Source: an uncultured Prevotellaceae bacterium (GTDB lineage Bacteria > Bacteroidota > Bacteroidia > Bacteroidales > Bacteroidaceae). Taken from it: DNA of 46,652 bases. Positions within the stretch are counted from its first letter, which is position 1. Each line of letters starts with the position of its first letter. The position numbers and the translations under genes are program-made. The stretch is from the NCBI GenBank assembly GCA_937898415.1, contig CALDLA010000088.1:1-46652 (forward strand). Reading direction: 5' to 3'. The notes beneath the pieces were generated by a model. It did not search any database and was not told the DNA's origin. It worked only from the letters and a program-made list of their open reading frames with translations. Shown piece by piece: positions 25,548-34,944 of the stretch.

Positions 25548-28156
25548 AGACATTTCTCGAATTCGTTGCCGAAGACATCCTCAGCAAATACGGCACCAAC
25601 CTGTCACGTACAGTCGTGGTGTTCCCCAACAAGCGTGCGTCATTGTTCCTTAACGATGCCTTGGCCCGACTTGCCCGACGACCTATCTGGTCTCCGTCGT
25701 ACATCACGATCAGCGAACTTTTCCGCCGTCATTCCCCCCTGAAGATTGCCGACCCCCTCAAACAAGTATGCGACCTTCACCATACCTATATGGAGGTGAC
25801 TGGATTTGAGGAGTCCATTGAGCACTTCTTCGGATGGGGACAGTTACTGATTTCTGACTTCGATGACATCGATAAGAACATGGCGCCTGCCGATATGGTT
25901 TTTGCCAACCTGCGCGACATTCGTGAGTACGACGACATCAGTTTCCTCAACGATGAGCAGCGCGCTACCCTACGCAAGTTCTTTGCCAACTTCACCGACG
26001 AGCACGACACCCTGCTGAAAAGACGTTTCCTAAGGCTTTGGTCACGCATGGGCGACATCTACCACGGTTTCAACCAGCGGCTGGCCTGTCAGGGACTCGC
26101 CTATGAGGGAGCCATCTACCGACAAGTGGCCGAGGACGAAGCGTTGACCTTCGATCATGACCGTTACATCTTTGTGGGCTTCAATCTGCTGCAAGTGGTG
26201 GAGCAACGGCTTTTCTCGCGGTTGAAAGCCCAGGGCAAGGCGTTCTTCTACTGGGACTTTGACCATTACTACATGTCGTCTGAGGCCGGGCATTTCATTG
26301 CTCAATACCTGGGTAAGTACCCCAATGAGCTGCCCATCGACGATGACCGCATCTACCGCAATTTCCAGCGCCCCAAGACCATCAACCTGATGAGTGCGCC
26401 GACGGAAGACATACAAGCCCGATATGTCAGTCAATGGCTGGACGAACAGCGTATCAATGCCGGACGCCGCACCGCCATCGTTCTATGCAACGAAGGACTG
26501 CTGCAGACGGTCATCCACTGCCTGCCCGACGCTGTTGAACACGTTAACATTACCAACGGCTATCCGCTGCAGCAGACACCTATTGCCTCGCTCGTGCTGC
26601 GAATGCTGCGTGACCACAGCCTTGAACAGGTCATCAGCAAGGTGACGGAGTCAGCCAAGGAACCGTCAGCAGCCGATGACCCGCTGACTGCCGAATCTAT
26701 CTTCCGCACCTATACACTGCTCAACCGTCTGAAGAATCTTATTGATAATGGTGACCTCCCTCAGCTGCAACCCTCTACATTGTTGCCGCTCACGACCTAT
26801 CTCATTCAGCAGACTACTGTTCCTTTTCATGGCGAACCGGCTGTCGGATTGCAGATTATGGGGGTGCTCGAGACGCGTAACCTTGACTTTGACCACATAC
26901 TGCTGCTCTCTGCCAACGAGGGCAACATGCCCAGAGGCGTAGCCGACAACTCGTTCATCCCCTACTCGCTGCGTCAATCCTTTAATCTGACAACGGCTGA
27001 CCACAAATCATCCATCTATGCCTACTACTTCAATCGTCTGCTCAGTCGTGCCAAGGATGTCACTATCATCTACAACAACTCCACCACTGACGGACAAACT
27101 GCGGAGATGAGCCGTTTCGTGCTTCAACTGCTGGTTGAGAATCCCTATCATACCATCAGCCGTAAAACGCTGAAAGCCGGTCAGCGGGCCAACCTCAGGC
27201 ATCCGCAGACCATCGAGAAGTCTGATGCCGTTATCGACATCCTGCGTCAGCGGTTCACAGGTTCCTTGCTTTCACCAACGGCCATCAATCGCTATATGCG
27301 CTGTCCCTTGCAGTTCTACTACTGCTATGTGGAGGGACTACAAGAGCCTCAAGAAACAGAAGAGGGAGCCATTGACAGCCGCCAATTCGGCAATATTTTC
27401 CACCATGCCGCGCAAGCCCTCTATGAGCGGCTCATGCAGAAAAGCCCTGACATCATAGCTTCCGACCTTGAACAGCTGCTCAAGACGCGAGTAGATATCG
27501 AACGAGCCGTCGATGCTGCCTTCACCCAGGAGTTTCATGGCAACATCCCCCACGGAGGGCTTGCCGTCATCAACCGTGAGGTCATCATCCACTATCTGCG
27601 GCAACTCGTTGAAATCGATCGGCGTCAAGCGCCTTTCTCCATATTGAAACTGGAAGAAGACGTTCTGCAGCCTATTCCCATCAAGACGTTGGGCATCACA
27701 ACCACCATCGGTGGACGTGTTGACCGTCTTGACCAGATTAGCTTGCCTGACGGACGGCAACAGATACGGGTCATTGACTATAAGACAGGAAGCGCACGAC
27801 TGCAATCCCTGAAGTGTGTGGACGATATTTTTGACAGCACTCGTCTCTCAGCGCATAGTGACTACTATCTGCAAACCCTTCTCTATGCACGCATCGTCAG
27901 TCATTCGCTCCAGGCATCTATGCCTGTGGCACCTGCCCTGCTCTTTATTCAGCATACTGGGACGGATTATTTCAACCCTATCCTGAAGTTTGGCTCCAAC
28001 GATATCAACGATGTGGCTACACCTGACGGCGACCGCTTTATCCGACTACTGATGGAGAAAGTCAACGAGATGTTCGATCCACAGACTCCATTCATACCGA
28101 CAACCGATATTGACCGTTGCCGAATATGCCCGTATGCACATCTTTGCAAGGGATAA
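25544..28156 (+). CDS. AddB-like PD-(D/E)XK nuclease with probable Fe-S cluster
   Basis: This 870-residue protein looks like the AddB partner. The N-terminus has a degenerate P-loop region (VVVFPNKRASLFLNDAL). The nuclease core is GGRVDRLDQI...VIDYKTGSARL near residues 725-750. Cysteines at RCPLQFYYC (near 586) and CRICPYAHLC at the extreme C-terminus match the four-Cys iron-sulfur staple of AddB nucleases. Its job would be single-strand degradation and Chi-like recognition with AddA. The ATG at 25544 is chosen because it overlaps the AddA stop (ATGA) and gives the family start MKTFLEFVAEDIL. Confidence 0.86.
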   Translation: MKTFLEFVAEDILSKYGTNLSRTVVVFPNKRASLFLNDALARLARRPIWSPSYITISELFRRHSPLKIADPLKQVCDLHHTYMEVTGFEESIEHFFGWGQLLISDFDDIDKNMAPADMVFANLRDIREYDDISFLNDEQRATLRKFFANFTDEHDTLLKRRFLRLWSRMGDIYHGFNQRLACQGLAYEGAIYRQVAEDEALTFDHDRYIFVGFNLLQVVEQRLFSRLKAQGKAFFYWDFDHYYMSSEAGHFIAQYLGKYPNELPIDDDRIYRNFQRPKTINLMSAPTEDIQARYVSQWLDEQRINAGRRTAIVLCNEGLLQTVIHCLPDAVEHVNITNGYPLQQTPIASLVLRMLRDHSLEQVISKVTESAKEPSAADDPLTAESIFRTYTLLNRLKNLIDNGDLPQLQPSTLLPLTTYLIQQTTVPFHGEPAVGLQIMGVLETRNLDFDHILLLSANEGNMPRGVADNSFIPYSLRQSFNLTTADHKSSIYAYYFNRLLSRAKDVTIIYNNSTTDGQTAEMSRFVLQLLVENPYHTISRKTLKAGQRANLRHPQTIEKSDAVIDILRQRFTGSLLSPTAINRYMRCPLQFYYCYVEGLQEPQETEEGAIDSRQFGNIFHHAAQALYERLMQKSPDIIASDLEQLLKTRVDIERAVDAAFTQEFHGNIPHGGLAVINREVIIHYLRQLVEIDRRQAPFSILKLEEDVLQPIPIKTLGITTTIGGRVDRLDQISLPDGRQQIRVIDYKTGSARLQSLKCVDDIFDSTRLSAHSDYYLQTLLYARIVSHSLQASMPVAPALLFIQHTGTDYFNPILKFGSNDINDVATPDGDRFIRLLMEKVNEMFDPQTPFIPTTDIDRCRICPYAHLCKG

Positions 28157-28187
28157 AACAAGCCAATCACGGTAAATCATAAAGAAA

Positions 28188-28211
28188 AAAGTGCATTTCT
28201 TTTTGCACTTT
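28188..28211. terminator. Possible hairpin after the AddB-like gene
   Basis: AAAGTGCA pairs with TGCACTTT around an 8-nt T-rich loop. The right arm overlaps the next promoter's -33 box, and the T-tract is short, so terminator function is uncertain. Confidence 0.4.
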
Positions 28212-28232
28212 GCTCAATTATTTGTAATTTTG
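28202..28232 (+). promoter_or_regulatory. Promoter of the NfnAB-like gene
   Basis: TTTG at 28202-28205 and TAATTTTG at 28225-28232 with a 19-nt spacer, 30 nt before the ATG at 28263. Confidence 0.75.
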
Positions 28233-28262
28233 CACGCAAAATGAAACCAAACAAATAGCAAG

Positions 28263-30614
28263 ATGAATAAAATTGTCAGAAAAGAACAGTTCTCCGAGAA
28301 GGTTTTCCTTTTCGAAATTGAGGCTCCACTGATTGCCAAAAGCCGTAAGGCTGGCAACTTTGTCATCGTTCGCGTTGACCAGAAAGGTGAACGTATGCCG
28401 CTGACCATTGCCGGAGCCGACATTCAACGTGGCACTATCACGCTGGTTGTTCAGATGGTGGGTCTGTCCAGTAAAAAGCTGTGCGCCCTCAACGAGGGTG
28501 ACTTCGTAGCCGATGTGGTGGGTCCACTCGGCAATCCTACCCGTATTGAGAACTACGGAACGGTTGTTTGTGCCGGAGGTGGCTTGGGCGTTGCACCCAT
28601 GCTGCCCATCATTCAGGCGCTGAAGAAGGCCGGCAACCGCATTCTCAGTGTGATGGCCGGACGTTCGAAGGATCTTATTATATTAGAAGATAAGGTTCGC
28701 GAGTCGTCTGACGAGGTCATCATCATGACTGACGACGGATCGTACGGTGAGAAGGGTGTGGTGACCGTTGGCATTGAGAAGTTCATCGAGCAGGAGCACG
28801 TCGACAAGGTGTTTGCCATCGGACCTCCCATCATGATGAAGTTCTCGAACCTCACGGCTCAGAAGCACAACATCCCCTGCGAAGTCAGTCTGAATACCAT
28901 CATGGTGGATGGTACGGGTATGTGCGGTGCCTGCCGACTGACCATTGGCGGCAAGACGAAGTTCGTCTGTATCGATGGTCCTGAGTTCGATGGCGCATTG
29001 GTCGACTGGGATGAGATGTTCAAGCGCATGGGAACCTTCAAGCGTGCTGAGCAGGAAGAACTGGAGCACTATGAGGAGCACCTGAGCACAGGGGCCGAGA
29101 AGTCTCATGAGCCCCAGATGTCCCATGAACCCCAGAAGTCTCAGGAGTCCCAGGATTCCATCGAGACCCTTACCGACAAGAAAGCTGAGTGGCGCCAAGA
29201 ACTGCGCGCATCCATGAAGCCCAAGGACCGTATGGCCATTGAGCGTGTTATTATGCCTGAACTTGACCCTGAATACCGTGCCACCACCCGCACAGAGGAA
29301 GTGAATATCGGTCTGACCAAGGAAATGGCGATGCAGGAAGCCAAGCGCTGTCTGGACTGCCCGAAGCCCAGCTGTGTCGAGGGATGCCCTGTGAACATTG
29401 ATATTCCTTCATTCGTCAAGAATATCGAGCGCGGCGAGATTCTTGCTGCTGCTAAGGTGCTGAAGCAGACATCGGCACTGCCCGCCGTCTGCGGCCGTGT
29501 TTGTCCGCAGGAGAAGCAGTGTGAGAGCAAATGCGTCCACCTGAAGAGTGGCGGCAAGGCTGTAGCCATTGGCTATCTGGAGCGTTTTGCCGCTGACTAT
29601 GAGCGCGAGAGCGGCAATATCAGCCTGCCTAAGATTGCACCCTCTAACGGCATTAAGATTGCAGTAGTAGGCTCTGGCCCTGCTGGTCTTTCGTTTGCCG
29701 GTGATATGGTAAAGAAGGGCTACGACGTCTATGTGTTCGAGGCACTGCACGAGATTGGCGGTGTGCTGAAATACGGTATTCCCGAGTTCCGTCTGCCCAA
29801 CAAGATTGTGGATGTGGAAATCGAGAACCTCGCTAAGATGGGCGTACACTTCCAGACCGACGTCATCGTAGGTAAAACCATTAGTGTTGAGCAACTTGAG
29901 AAGGATGGCTTCAAGGGAATCTTTGTGGGTTCAGGTGCAGGTCTTCCCAACTTCATGAACATTCCTGGTGAGAACGCCATCAACATCATGTCGTCCAATG
30001 AATACCTGACCCGTGTGAACCTGATGGACGCTGCCAACCCCACTACCGATACTCCTATTAACTTCGGTAAGAACGTGCTCGTTGTGGGTGGTGGAAACAC
30101 CGCTATGGACTCCTGCCGCACAGCTAAGCGTCTTGGTGGCAACGTTACCTTGGTCTATCGCCGTTCTGAGCAGGAGATGCCTGCCCGTCTGGAAGAGGTG
30201 AAGCATGCCAAGGAGGAGGGCATCAACTTCCTGACGTTGCACAACCCCATTGAGTACATTGCCGACGAGCTGGGTGCCGTCAAGCAGGCAGTGTTACAGG
30301 TGATGGAACTTGGAGAGCCTGATGCTTCAGGCCGTCGCTCACCGGTTCCCGTTGAGGGCAAGACGGTGACGCTCGACGTTGACCAGGTTATCGTAGCCGT
30401 AGGCGTTAGCCCCAATCCGCTGGTGCCGAAGAGCATTGAGGGACTGGAACTTGGCCGTAAGAACACCATTGCCGTCAACGAGGGTATGCAGTCAAGCCGC
30501 TTGGAGATTTTTGCTGGAGGCGACATTGTACGCGGAGGAGCCACCGTAATTCTCGCCATGGGCGACGGTCGTCGTGCTGCCCAGAACATGCACGAATATC
30601 TGCAAACGAAATGA
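28263..30614 (+). CDS. One-chain NfnAB-like flavoprotein (ferredoxin:NADP reductase subunit fused to GltD-type subunit)
   Basis: This 783-residue protein joins two units that are separate in many bacteria. Residues 1-275 are an NfnA/SudB/PyrK-type FAD/NAD domain with a [2Fe-2S] cysteine set (MCGACRLT...FVC, residues 220-238). Residues 315-783 are an NfnB/GltD-type part with two [4Fe-4S] cysteine sets (CLDCPKPSCVEGCPVNI near 363; CGRVCPQEKQCESKCV near 410), an FAD GxGxxG site (VVGSGPAGLS) and an NADPH site (VVGGGNTAMD). Homologues reduce NADP+ with ferredoxin and NADH, or supply electrons to glutamate synthase. The linker (residues 282-299) is encoded by six 9-bp repeats. It overlaps the next gene by 4 nt. 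Confidence 0.88.
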   Translation: MNKIVRKEQFSEKVFLFEIEAPLIAKSRKAGNFVIVRVDQKGERMPLTIAGADIQRGTITLVVQMVGLSSKKLCALNEGDFVADVVGPLGNPTRIENYGTVVCAGGGLGVAPMLPIIQALKKAGNRILSVMAGRSKDLIILEDKVRESSDEVIIMTDDGSYGEKGVVTVGIEKFIEQEHVDKVFAIGPPIMMKFSNLTAQKHNIPCEVSLNTIMVDGTGMCGACRLTIGGKTKFVCIDGPEFDGALVDWDEMFKRMGTFKRAEQEELEHYEEHLSTGAEKSHEPQMSHEPQKSQESQDSIETLTDKKAEWRQELRASMKPKDRMAIERVIMPELDPEYRATTRTEEVNIGLTKEMAMQEAKRCLDCPKPSCVEGCPVNIDIPSFVKNIERGEILAAAKVLKQTSALPAVCGRVCPQEKQCESKCVHLKSGGKAVAIGYLERFAADYERESGNISLPKIAPSNGIKIAVVGSGPAGLSFAGDMVKKGYDVYVFEALHEIGGVLKYGIPEFRLPNKIVDVEIENLAKMGVHFQTDVIVGKTISVEQLEKDGFKGIFVGSGAGLPNFMNIPGENAINIMSSNEYLTRVNLMDAANPTTDTPINFGKNVLVVGGGNTAMDSCRTAKRLGGNVTLVYRRSEQEMPARLEEVKHAKEEGINFLTLHNPIEYIADELGAVKQAVLQVMELGEPDASGRRSPVPVEGKTVTLDVDQVIVAVGVSPNPLVPKSIEGLELGRKNTIAVNEGMQSSRLEIFAGGDIVRGGATVILAMGDGRRAAQNMHEYLQTK
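29106..29159 (+). repeat. Nonamer tandem repeat in the linker of the NfnAB-like gene
   Basis: Six 9-bp units: CATGAGCCC, CAGATGTCC, CATGAACCC, CAGAAGTCT, CAGGAGTCC, CAGGATTCC. They match the uvrA array in unit length, copy number, total length (54 bp) and the CATGAG-CC core. Confidence 0.88.
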
Positions 30615-30979
30615 ACGGACTTTATACCATTTTACTGCTCATACTAAGCAACATCTTCATGACGCTTGCTTGGTATGGGCATCTTAAGTTATCCGAGTCA
30701 GGCGTCAGCAGTAACTGGCCACTGTTGGGCGTTATAGCATTCTCGTGGGGCATTGCCTTCTTCGAGTACTGTTGTCAGGTACCCGCCAACCGATTAGGGT
30801 TTATCGGCAACGGAGGCCCGTTCACGTTGGTACAGCTGAAGGTGGTGCAGGAGTGTATCTCGTTGGCCGTCTTCGCTGTCATCGCCAACATTATGTTTCA
30901 AGGGCAGAACCTGCATTGGAACCACATTTTAGCGTTTCTGCTCATCATCTGCGCCGTCTACCTTGTCTTTATGAAATGA
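30611..30979 (+). CDS. DMT-like small membrane protein, DUF486 family
   Basis: This 122-residue protein has four predicted TM helices (residues about 3-20, 36-52, 70-94, 102-120) and the DUF486 features FMTLAWYGHLK and FEYCCQVPANRLG. The family belongs to the drug/metabolite transporter superfamily; its substrate is unknown. It overlaps the upstream flavoprotein by 4 nt (ATGA) and the downstream TtcA-like gene by 4 nt, so the three genes are cotranslated. Confidence 0.88.
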   Translation: MNGLYTILLLILSNIFMTLAWYGHLKLSESGVSSNWPLLGVIAFSWGIAFFEYCCQVPANRLGFIGNGGPFTLVQLKVVQECISLAVFAVIANIMFQGQNLHWNHILAFLLIICAVYLVFMK

Positions 30980-31722
30980 CGGAGCAGGACAAACTATTCA
31001 AACGACTCAACGAACGTTTTATACGTGCCTTTGCCACCTATAGGCTGTTAGAGGACAACGATCATGTGCTCATCGGCCTTTCAGGTGGCAAAGACTCTTT
31101 GTTGCTCACCGAACTGCTGGCCAAGCGCGCAAGAATCAATCACCCGCAATTCAAGGTGGAGGCCGTCCATGTTCGCATGGAGAACATCACCTACGAAACC
31201 TCTACCGACTATCTGAAGCAGTTTTGCTCATCACTCAACGTCCCCCTTCACCTTGTCACCACCTCGTTCTCGTCCGACCCTTCACCCTTCACCACTCACC
31301 CTTCACCCAAAGAGAAACCACCTTGTTTCCTCTGTTCCTGGTATCGTCGCAAGGAGTTGTTCAACCTAGCCCAGAAACTGGGATGTAACAAGATTGCCCT
31401 TGGCCACCATCGTGACGACATCATCCACACCGCGCTGATGAACCTTGTCTTCCAGGGTCGCTTCGACACTATGCCTGCCCTACTTCGTATGCGGAAAATG
31501 CCGCTTAGCATCATCCGTCCGCTCTGTCTAATTGACGAAGCTGACATTCGCCGTTATGCTGAGTTAAGCGGCTATAAGAAGCAAAAGAAATTCTGTCCCT
31601 ACGAAAAGGATACCAACCGCACCGCCGTTGCCGATCTCTATAACCATATTGAGCAGATGAACCCAGAAGCCCGCTTCTCTATATGGAAGGCATTGGAATC
31701 CAAACTTTTACCCGCTATGTAA
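30976..31722 (+). CDS. TtcA-like PP-loop tRNA thiolation family protein
   Basis: This 248-residue ATP pyrophosphatase has the PP-loop GLSGGKDSLLLTE near residue 34, a CxxC pair in CFLCSWYRRKELF, the LGHHRDD motif and a third cysteine in KKFCPYEKD. These are features of TtcA, which thiolates C32 of tRNA using a [4Fe-4S] cluster. The ATG at 30976 overlaps the previous stop and gives a natural N-terminus. Between strand and CxxC, residues 101-111 (Ser/Pro/Thr-rich) are encoded by four heptamer repeats, probably an expanded loop. The target tRNA base is inferred from the family. Confidence 0.82.
   Translation: MTEQDKLFKRLNERFIRAFATYRLLEDNDHVLIGLSGGKDSLLLTELLAKRARINHPQFKVEAVHVRMENITYETSTDYLKQFCSSLNVPLHLVTTSFSSDPSPFTTHPSPKEKPPCFLCSWYRRKELFNLAQKLGCNKIALGHHRDDIIHTALMNLVFQGRFDTMPALLRMRKMPLSIIRPLCLIDEADIRRYAELSGYKKQKKFCPYEKDTNRTAVADLYNHIEQMNPEARFSIWKALESKLLPAM
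31280..31307 (-). repeat. Heptamer tandem repeat inside the TtcA-like gene
   Basis: Read on the minus strand, four 7-bp units: GGTGAAG, GGTGAGT, GGTGAAG, GGTGAAG. This is the unit found after the MORN/GH25 gene at 2663, here in coding sequence and opposite orientation. Confidence 0.9.
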
Positions 31723-31747
31723 ATCAATAAAGGGTAAAGGACGAACA

Positions 31748-31788
31748 AATAGGGCGCATCAGTTGTTTTTGATGCGCCCTATTCTTTT
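31748..31788. terminator. Bidirectional terminator between convergent genes
   Basis: A perfect 14-bp stem (31748-31761 with 31770-31783) around an 8-nt loop, with CTTTT on the plus side. It separates the TtcA-like gene from the convergent beta-galactosidase. Confidence 0.85.
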
Positions 31789-31793
31789 GGTGG

Positions 31794-34700
31794 TTATCGG
31801 GTGACAGGACGGATGGCGAAGGTGAAGTCGTAGTCCTTGTAGTCAAGACGGTACTCATCGCGAGGCCAAGCACCCCAGCTGTTGACACAGCCAAGGCCGA
31901 ACTGGCGCTGCTGAATGAAGACCTGCGTCTTGCCTGCGGGAATGAGGTCGCCAGAGTGGTGTCCCCACTTCTTGTCCTTGTGCATGCCGTCGTCTAACTG
32001 GTCCATTGTGTAAGGCAGGGCGCTGGCCTCCATCGGAGCGTCGGAATAGAACTCCAGTCCGCTGCCGTCGGCACTGAGCACACGGAACCAGCGGACGTCG
32101 GTGTGGTTGCCTGACTCCTGCGGACGCACATACTCAAAATACTCGTCCTGTACCTTATTACTATATACGCCGATGAACTCTGAGGAATTGCGGTCGATGT
32201 AGTTCTCAGCAGGGCCACGTCCGTAGTACTCAATGCGGTCATACTGACGCGGCATCTGCAACTGCATGCCGTAGCGGAACATATTGCTGATCTTGGCCTC
32301 CTTGTCAGTAGAGAGCTGTTCGCGGATGATTACTTCTCCCTCGGTGGTCAGTGTGTAGGTCATCGTGAGGGTGGCCTTCTGGTCGGGGAGGTCGAACTCT
32401 GCGACAACTGAGTTGTCGCCTGCGGAGAAGGACTTGACGCGCATCTGCGGATTCTTCCAGGTAGCGAAGCGACGCTGCAGGCCTGCACCATAGTCGTTGT
32501 CGGTGGGAGCGCGCCAGAATTCGGGCGTGATGCTCTCACGGAACTGCAACATACGCTTGCCGCCAACGTTCAGGTAGTCAATCAGGCCCGAGTGCTTGCC
32601 GACGGAGAAGTCGGTGCCAGCAGCGGTGAACTTCACGTAGGTGTTGGTCTCTTCCTTAGTGATGGATGAGGCCACAGGGGCTTCTGAGAGACTGGGGAAC
32701 TTGTAAGGCTGGATGACGAACTGCTGACGGGCCAGCACCTGTCCCTTGTCGATGAGCGGCTGAGCCTCACGGCTGCGGAACTCGATGTTGAGCAGCACCT
32801 CGTCGTCAGGATGATGCTCCAGCACGTGGCCGAGCGTCTCCTTCAGCTTTGCGTCGGTAATGAGTTTGCGCTGCTGCGGCTGAATGCCGTTGACGCTGAT
32901 GGTGCCGCTGTGCTTCTTCACCTGCCACACCAACTCCACATCATCAATGGTCTTGAAGAAGTTCTCGTTGTAAACCTCTAACTTACCATCCTTCAGGCCC
33001 TTGTCGGTGACCCAGATATTCTGGTAGTAGTAGCCCACCTCGTAGGCGTGGGGATTCAAGCGGCGGTCGGGGGCGATGATGCCGTTGCAGTTGAAGTTGT
33101 AGTCAGAGGCAGGATATTCTCCGTAGTCGCCACCATAGGTGAAGATAGTGCGGCCCGTGATGGGACTCTTGTCGCGCATACCCTGGTCGACGAAGTCCCA
33201 GATGTAGCCGCCTTGATACTTCGGATACTTGCGAATCATGTCCCAGTACTCCTTGAAACCACCCATCGAGTTACCCATAGCGTGGGCATACTCGCACTGG
33301 ATGAGCGGACGGGGATTGTCGCCCTGGCTGTAACGCTCGCAACCGCGATAATCGTAATACATGGGGCAGAAGATGTCGGTCTTGCCGTTCTGGCCTGCCT
33401 GCTCAAACTGACAGGGACGCGTCGGGTCAGTAGCCTTCACCCAGTCATAAGCTTTCTCGAAGTTGGGGCCGTATCCGGCCTCGTTGCCGAGTGACCAGAC
33501 GATGATGCTGGGGTGATTCTTGAACGAATGGACATTGCCGTACTGGCGCTCCAGATGGGCCGTCTCAAAGTCAGCACGTTTGGCCAACGTATGCTCGCCG
33601 TAGCCCATACCGTGACTCTCGAGGTTCGACTCAGCCGTCAGGTAGATACCAAACTCGTCGCAGAGGTCGTACCAGCGCGGATCGTCGGGATAGTGGCAAG
33701 TGCGCACGGCGTTGATATTCAGTTGCTTCATAATCTTGATGTCCTGAATCATACGCTCCATAGAGACGATGTAACCGCCGTCGGGGTCAAGTTCGTGTCG
33801 GTCGGCACCTTTTATTAAGATAGGCTGACCATTGACCAAGAGCTGGCCGCCCTTGATTTCGACATGACGGAATCCGACGCGCTGGGGAATGACTTCCAGT
33901 ACACTATTACCTTTCTTCAAGGTGATGTAGAGGTTATAGAGAGTCGGTGTCTCTGCCGTCCAAGGCTTCACGTCGGCAACGCTCACCTCTTTACCGCTGG
34001 CATCCGTCAGAAGTTCCACCACTGTTGTACCCTTGGGAGCCTTCACTTTGACGTCGAGTATACCCTCTCCGTTGAAATAATCCTGTGTGATGGTGATGTC
34101 CTCGATGTGCATCTTCGGACGGGCATAGAGATATACCTCGCGGGCAATACCCGTGAAGCGCCAGAAGTCCTGATCCTCCAAGTAGGAACCGTCGCACCAG
34201 CGCATCACTTGCATGGCGATGAGGTTTTGGCCCTTCTTCAGGTACTTGGTGATATTGAACTCCGCAGCCACCTTCGAGTCCTCCGAGTAGCCCACGTACT
34301 TGCCGTTGACCCAGACGCTGAGGTTGCTAGTGGCAGAGCCTACATGGAAGTAAACCTCCTGACCGTTCCAGTCAGAGGGAAGGTCGAACGTACGGCGGTA
34401 AGAACCTGTGTAGTTGTTAGTTTCGCTAATGTAAGGCGGATTATTATCAAAGGTTGTACACCAGGCATAGCCGACGTTCTTGTAGATCTTGTCGCCGTAG
34501 CCCTCAATCTCGAAAAGTCCGGGAACAGGGAAGTCCACCCACTTGGAATCGTCGAACTTCACGGCAAAGAAGTCCTTGGGTGCCAGGTTATGGTCCTTCA
34601 CGAAGTTGAAGCGCCACTTACCCTCCATCGAGAGGTAACGGCTTGACTTCGTCTTGTCATTCACTCGGGCCTTGTCGGCATCCTCGAAGGCAAAGAAAGC

Positions 34701-34817
34701 GGCACGACGTGCCTCACGGTTCACCTGGTTTACAGCCGGGTCTTTCCACACCGGCGTCTTCTGTGCATAAACGGCTACGGAAGCCACGCACATCGCTGCT
34801 AAAAGTAGTTTTTTCAT
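31794..34817 (-). CDS. Beta-galactosidase, GH2 family, secreted
   Basis: This 1007-residue GH2 enzyme resembles LacZ across its full length (E. coli 1023). The acid/base Glu is in WSLGNEAGYG, the nucleophile Glu in IQCEYAHAMGNS, and an N-terminal jelly-roll (YTGSYRRTFDLP, VYFHVGSATSNLSVWVNG) is intact. Unlike cytoplasmic LacZ it starts with a signal peptide (MKKLLLAAMCVASVAVYA, then QKTPVW), so it acts in the periplasm on beta-galactosides. The ATG at 34817 is chosen for that signal peptide; an upstream in-frame ATG would extend through the promoter. Expression is divergent from manA. Confidence 0.95.
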   Translation of the reverse strand: MKKLLLAAMCVASVAVYAQKTPVWKDPAVNQVNREARRAAFFAFEDADKARVNDKTKSSRYLSMEGKWRFNFVKDHNLAPKDFFAVKFDDSKWVDFPVPGLFEIEGYGDKIYKNVGYAWCTTFDNNPPYISETNNYTGSYRRTFDLPSDWNGQEVYFHVGSATSNLSVWVNGKYVGYSEDSKVAAEFNITKYLKKGQNLIAMQVMRWCDGSYLEDQDFWRFTGIAREVYLYARPKMHIEDITITQDYFNGEGILDVKVKAPKGTTVVELLTDASGKEVSVADVKPWTAETPTLYNLYITLKKGNSVLEVIPQRVGFRHVEIKGGQLLVNGQPILIKGADRHELDPDGGYIVSMERMIQDIKIMKQLNINAVRTCHYPDDPRWYDLCDEFGIYLTAESNLESHGMGYGEHTLAKRADFETAHLERQYGNVHSFKNHPSIIVWSLGNEAGYGPNFEKAYDWVKATDPTRPCQFEQAGQNGKTDIFCPMYYDYRGCERYSQGDNPRPLIQCEYAHAMGNSMGGFKEYWDMIRKYPKYQGGYIWDFVDQGMRDKSPITGRTIFTYGGDYGEYPASDYNFNCNGIIAPDRRLNPHAYEVGYYYQNIWVTDKGLKDGKLEVYNENFFKTIDDVELVWQVKKHSGTISVNGIQPQQRKLITDAKLKETLGHVLEHHPDDEVLLNIEFRSREAQPLIDKGQVLARQQFVIQPYKFPSLSEAPVASSITKEETNTYVKFTAAGTDFSVGKHSGLIDYLNVGGKRMLQFRESITPEFWRAPTDNDYGAGLQRRFATWKNPQMRVKSFSAGDNSVVAEFDLPDQKATLTMTYTLTTEGEVIIREQLSTDKEAKISNMFRYGMQLQMPRQYDRIEYYGRGPAENYIDRNSSEFIGVYSNKVQDEYFEYVRPQESGNHTDVRWFRVLSADGSGLEFYSDAPMEASALPYTMDQLDDGMHKDKKWGHHSGDLIPAGKTQVFIQQRQFGLGCVNSWGAWPRDEYRLDYKDYDFTFAIRPVTR

Positions 34818-34873
34818 AAAGTTATTGGTTTGTTTATCATCATTCTTACTTGTCGCGTTTTCTGATTTGAGGG

Positions 34874-34881
34874 CAAAGATA
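34874..34881 (-). promoter_or_regulatory. -7 element (TATCTTTG) of the beta-galactosidase gene
   Basis: TAnnTTTG on the minus strand, about 57 nt before the start. It lies within 10 bp of the divergent manA -33 box, so the two promoters share a short regulatory region. Confidence 0.65.
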
Positions 34882-34890
34882 CGAAAAAAA

Positions 34891-34922
34891 TTTGGAAGTC
34901 TGAACATTTATTGCTACTTTTG
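34891..34922 (+). promoter_or_regulatory. Promoter of manA
   Basis: TTTG at 34891-34894 and TACTTTTG at 34915-34922 with a 20-nt spacer, 22 nt before the ATG. Confidence 0.85.
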
Positions 34923-34944
34923 CAGCCAAATCAATAAAAAAAGA

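Noticed and set aside
30745..30975. Extended N-terminus of the TtcA-like protein
   Set aside because: It would overlap the DUF486 gene in another frame; the ATG at 30976 overlaps the upstream stop by 4 nt and fits the family start.
34825..34944. Extended N-terminus of ManA from an upstream ATG
   Set aside because: The extension crosses the manA promoter boxes and adds 40 residues absent from the family.
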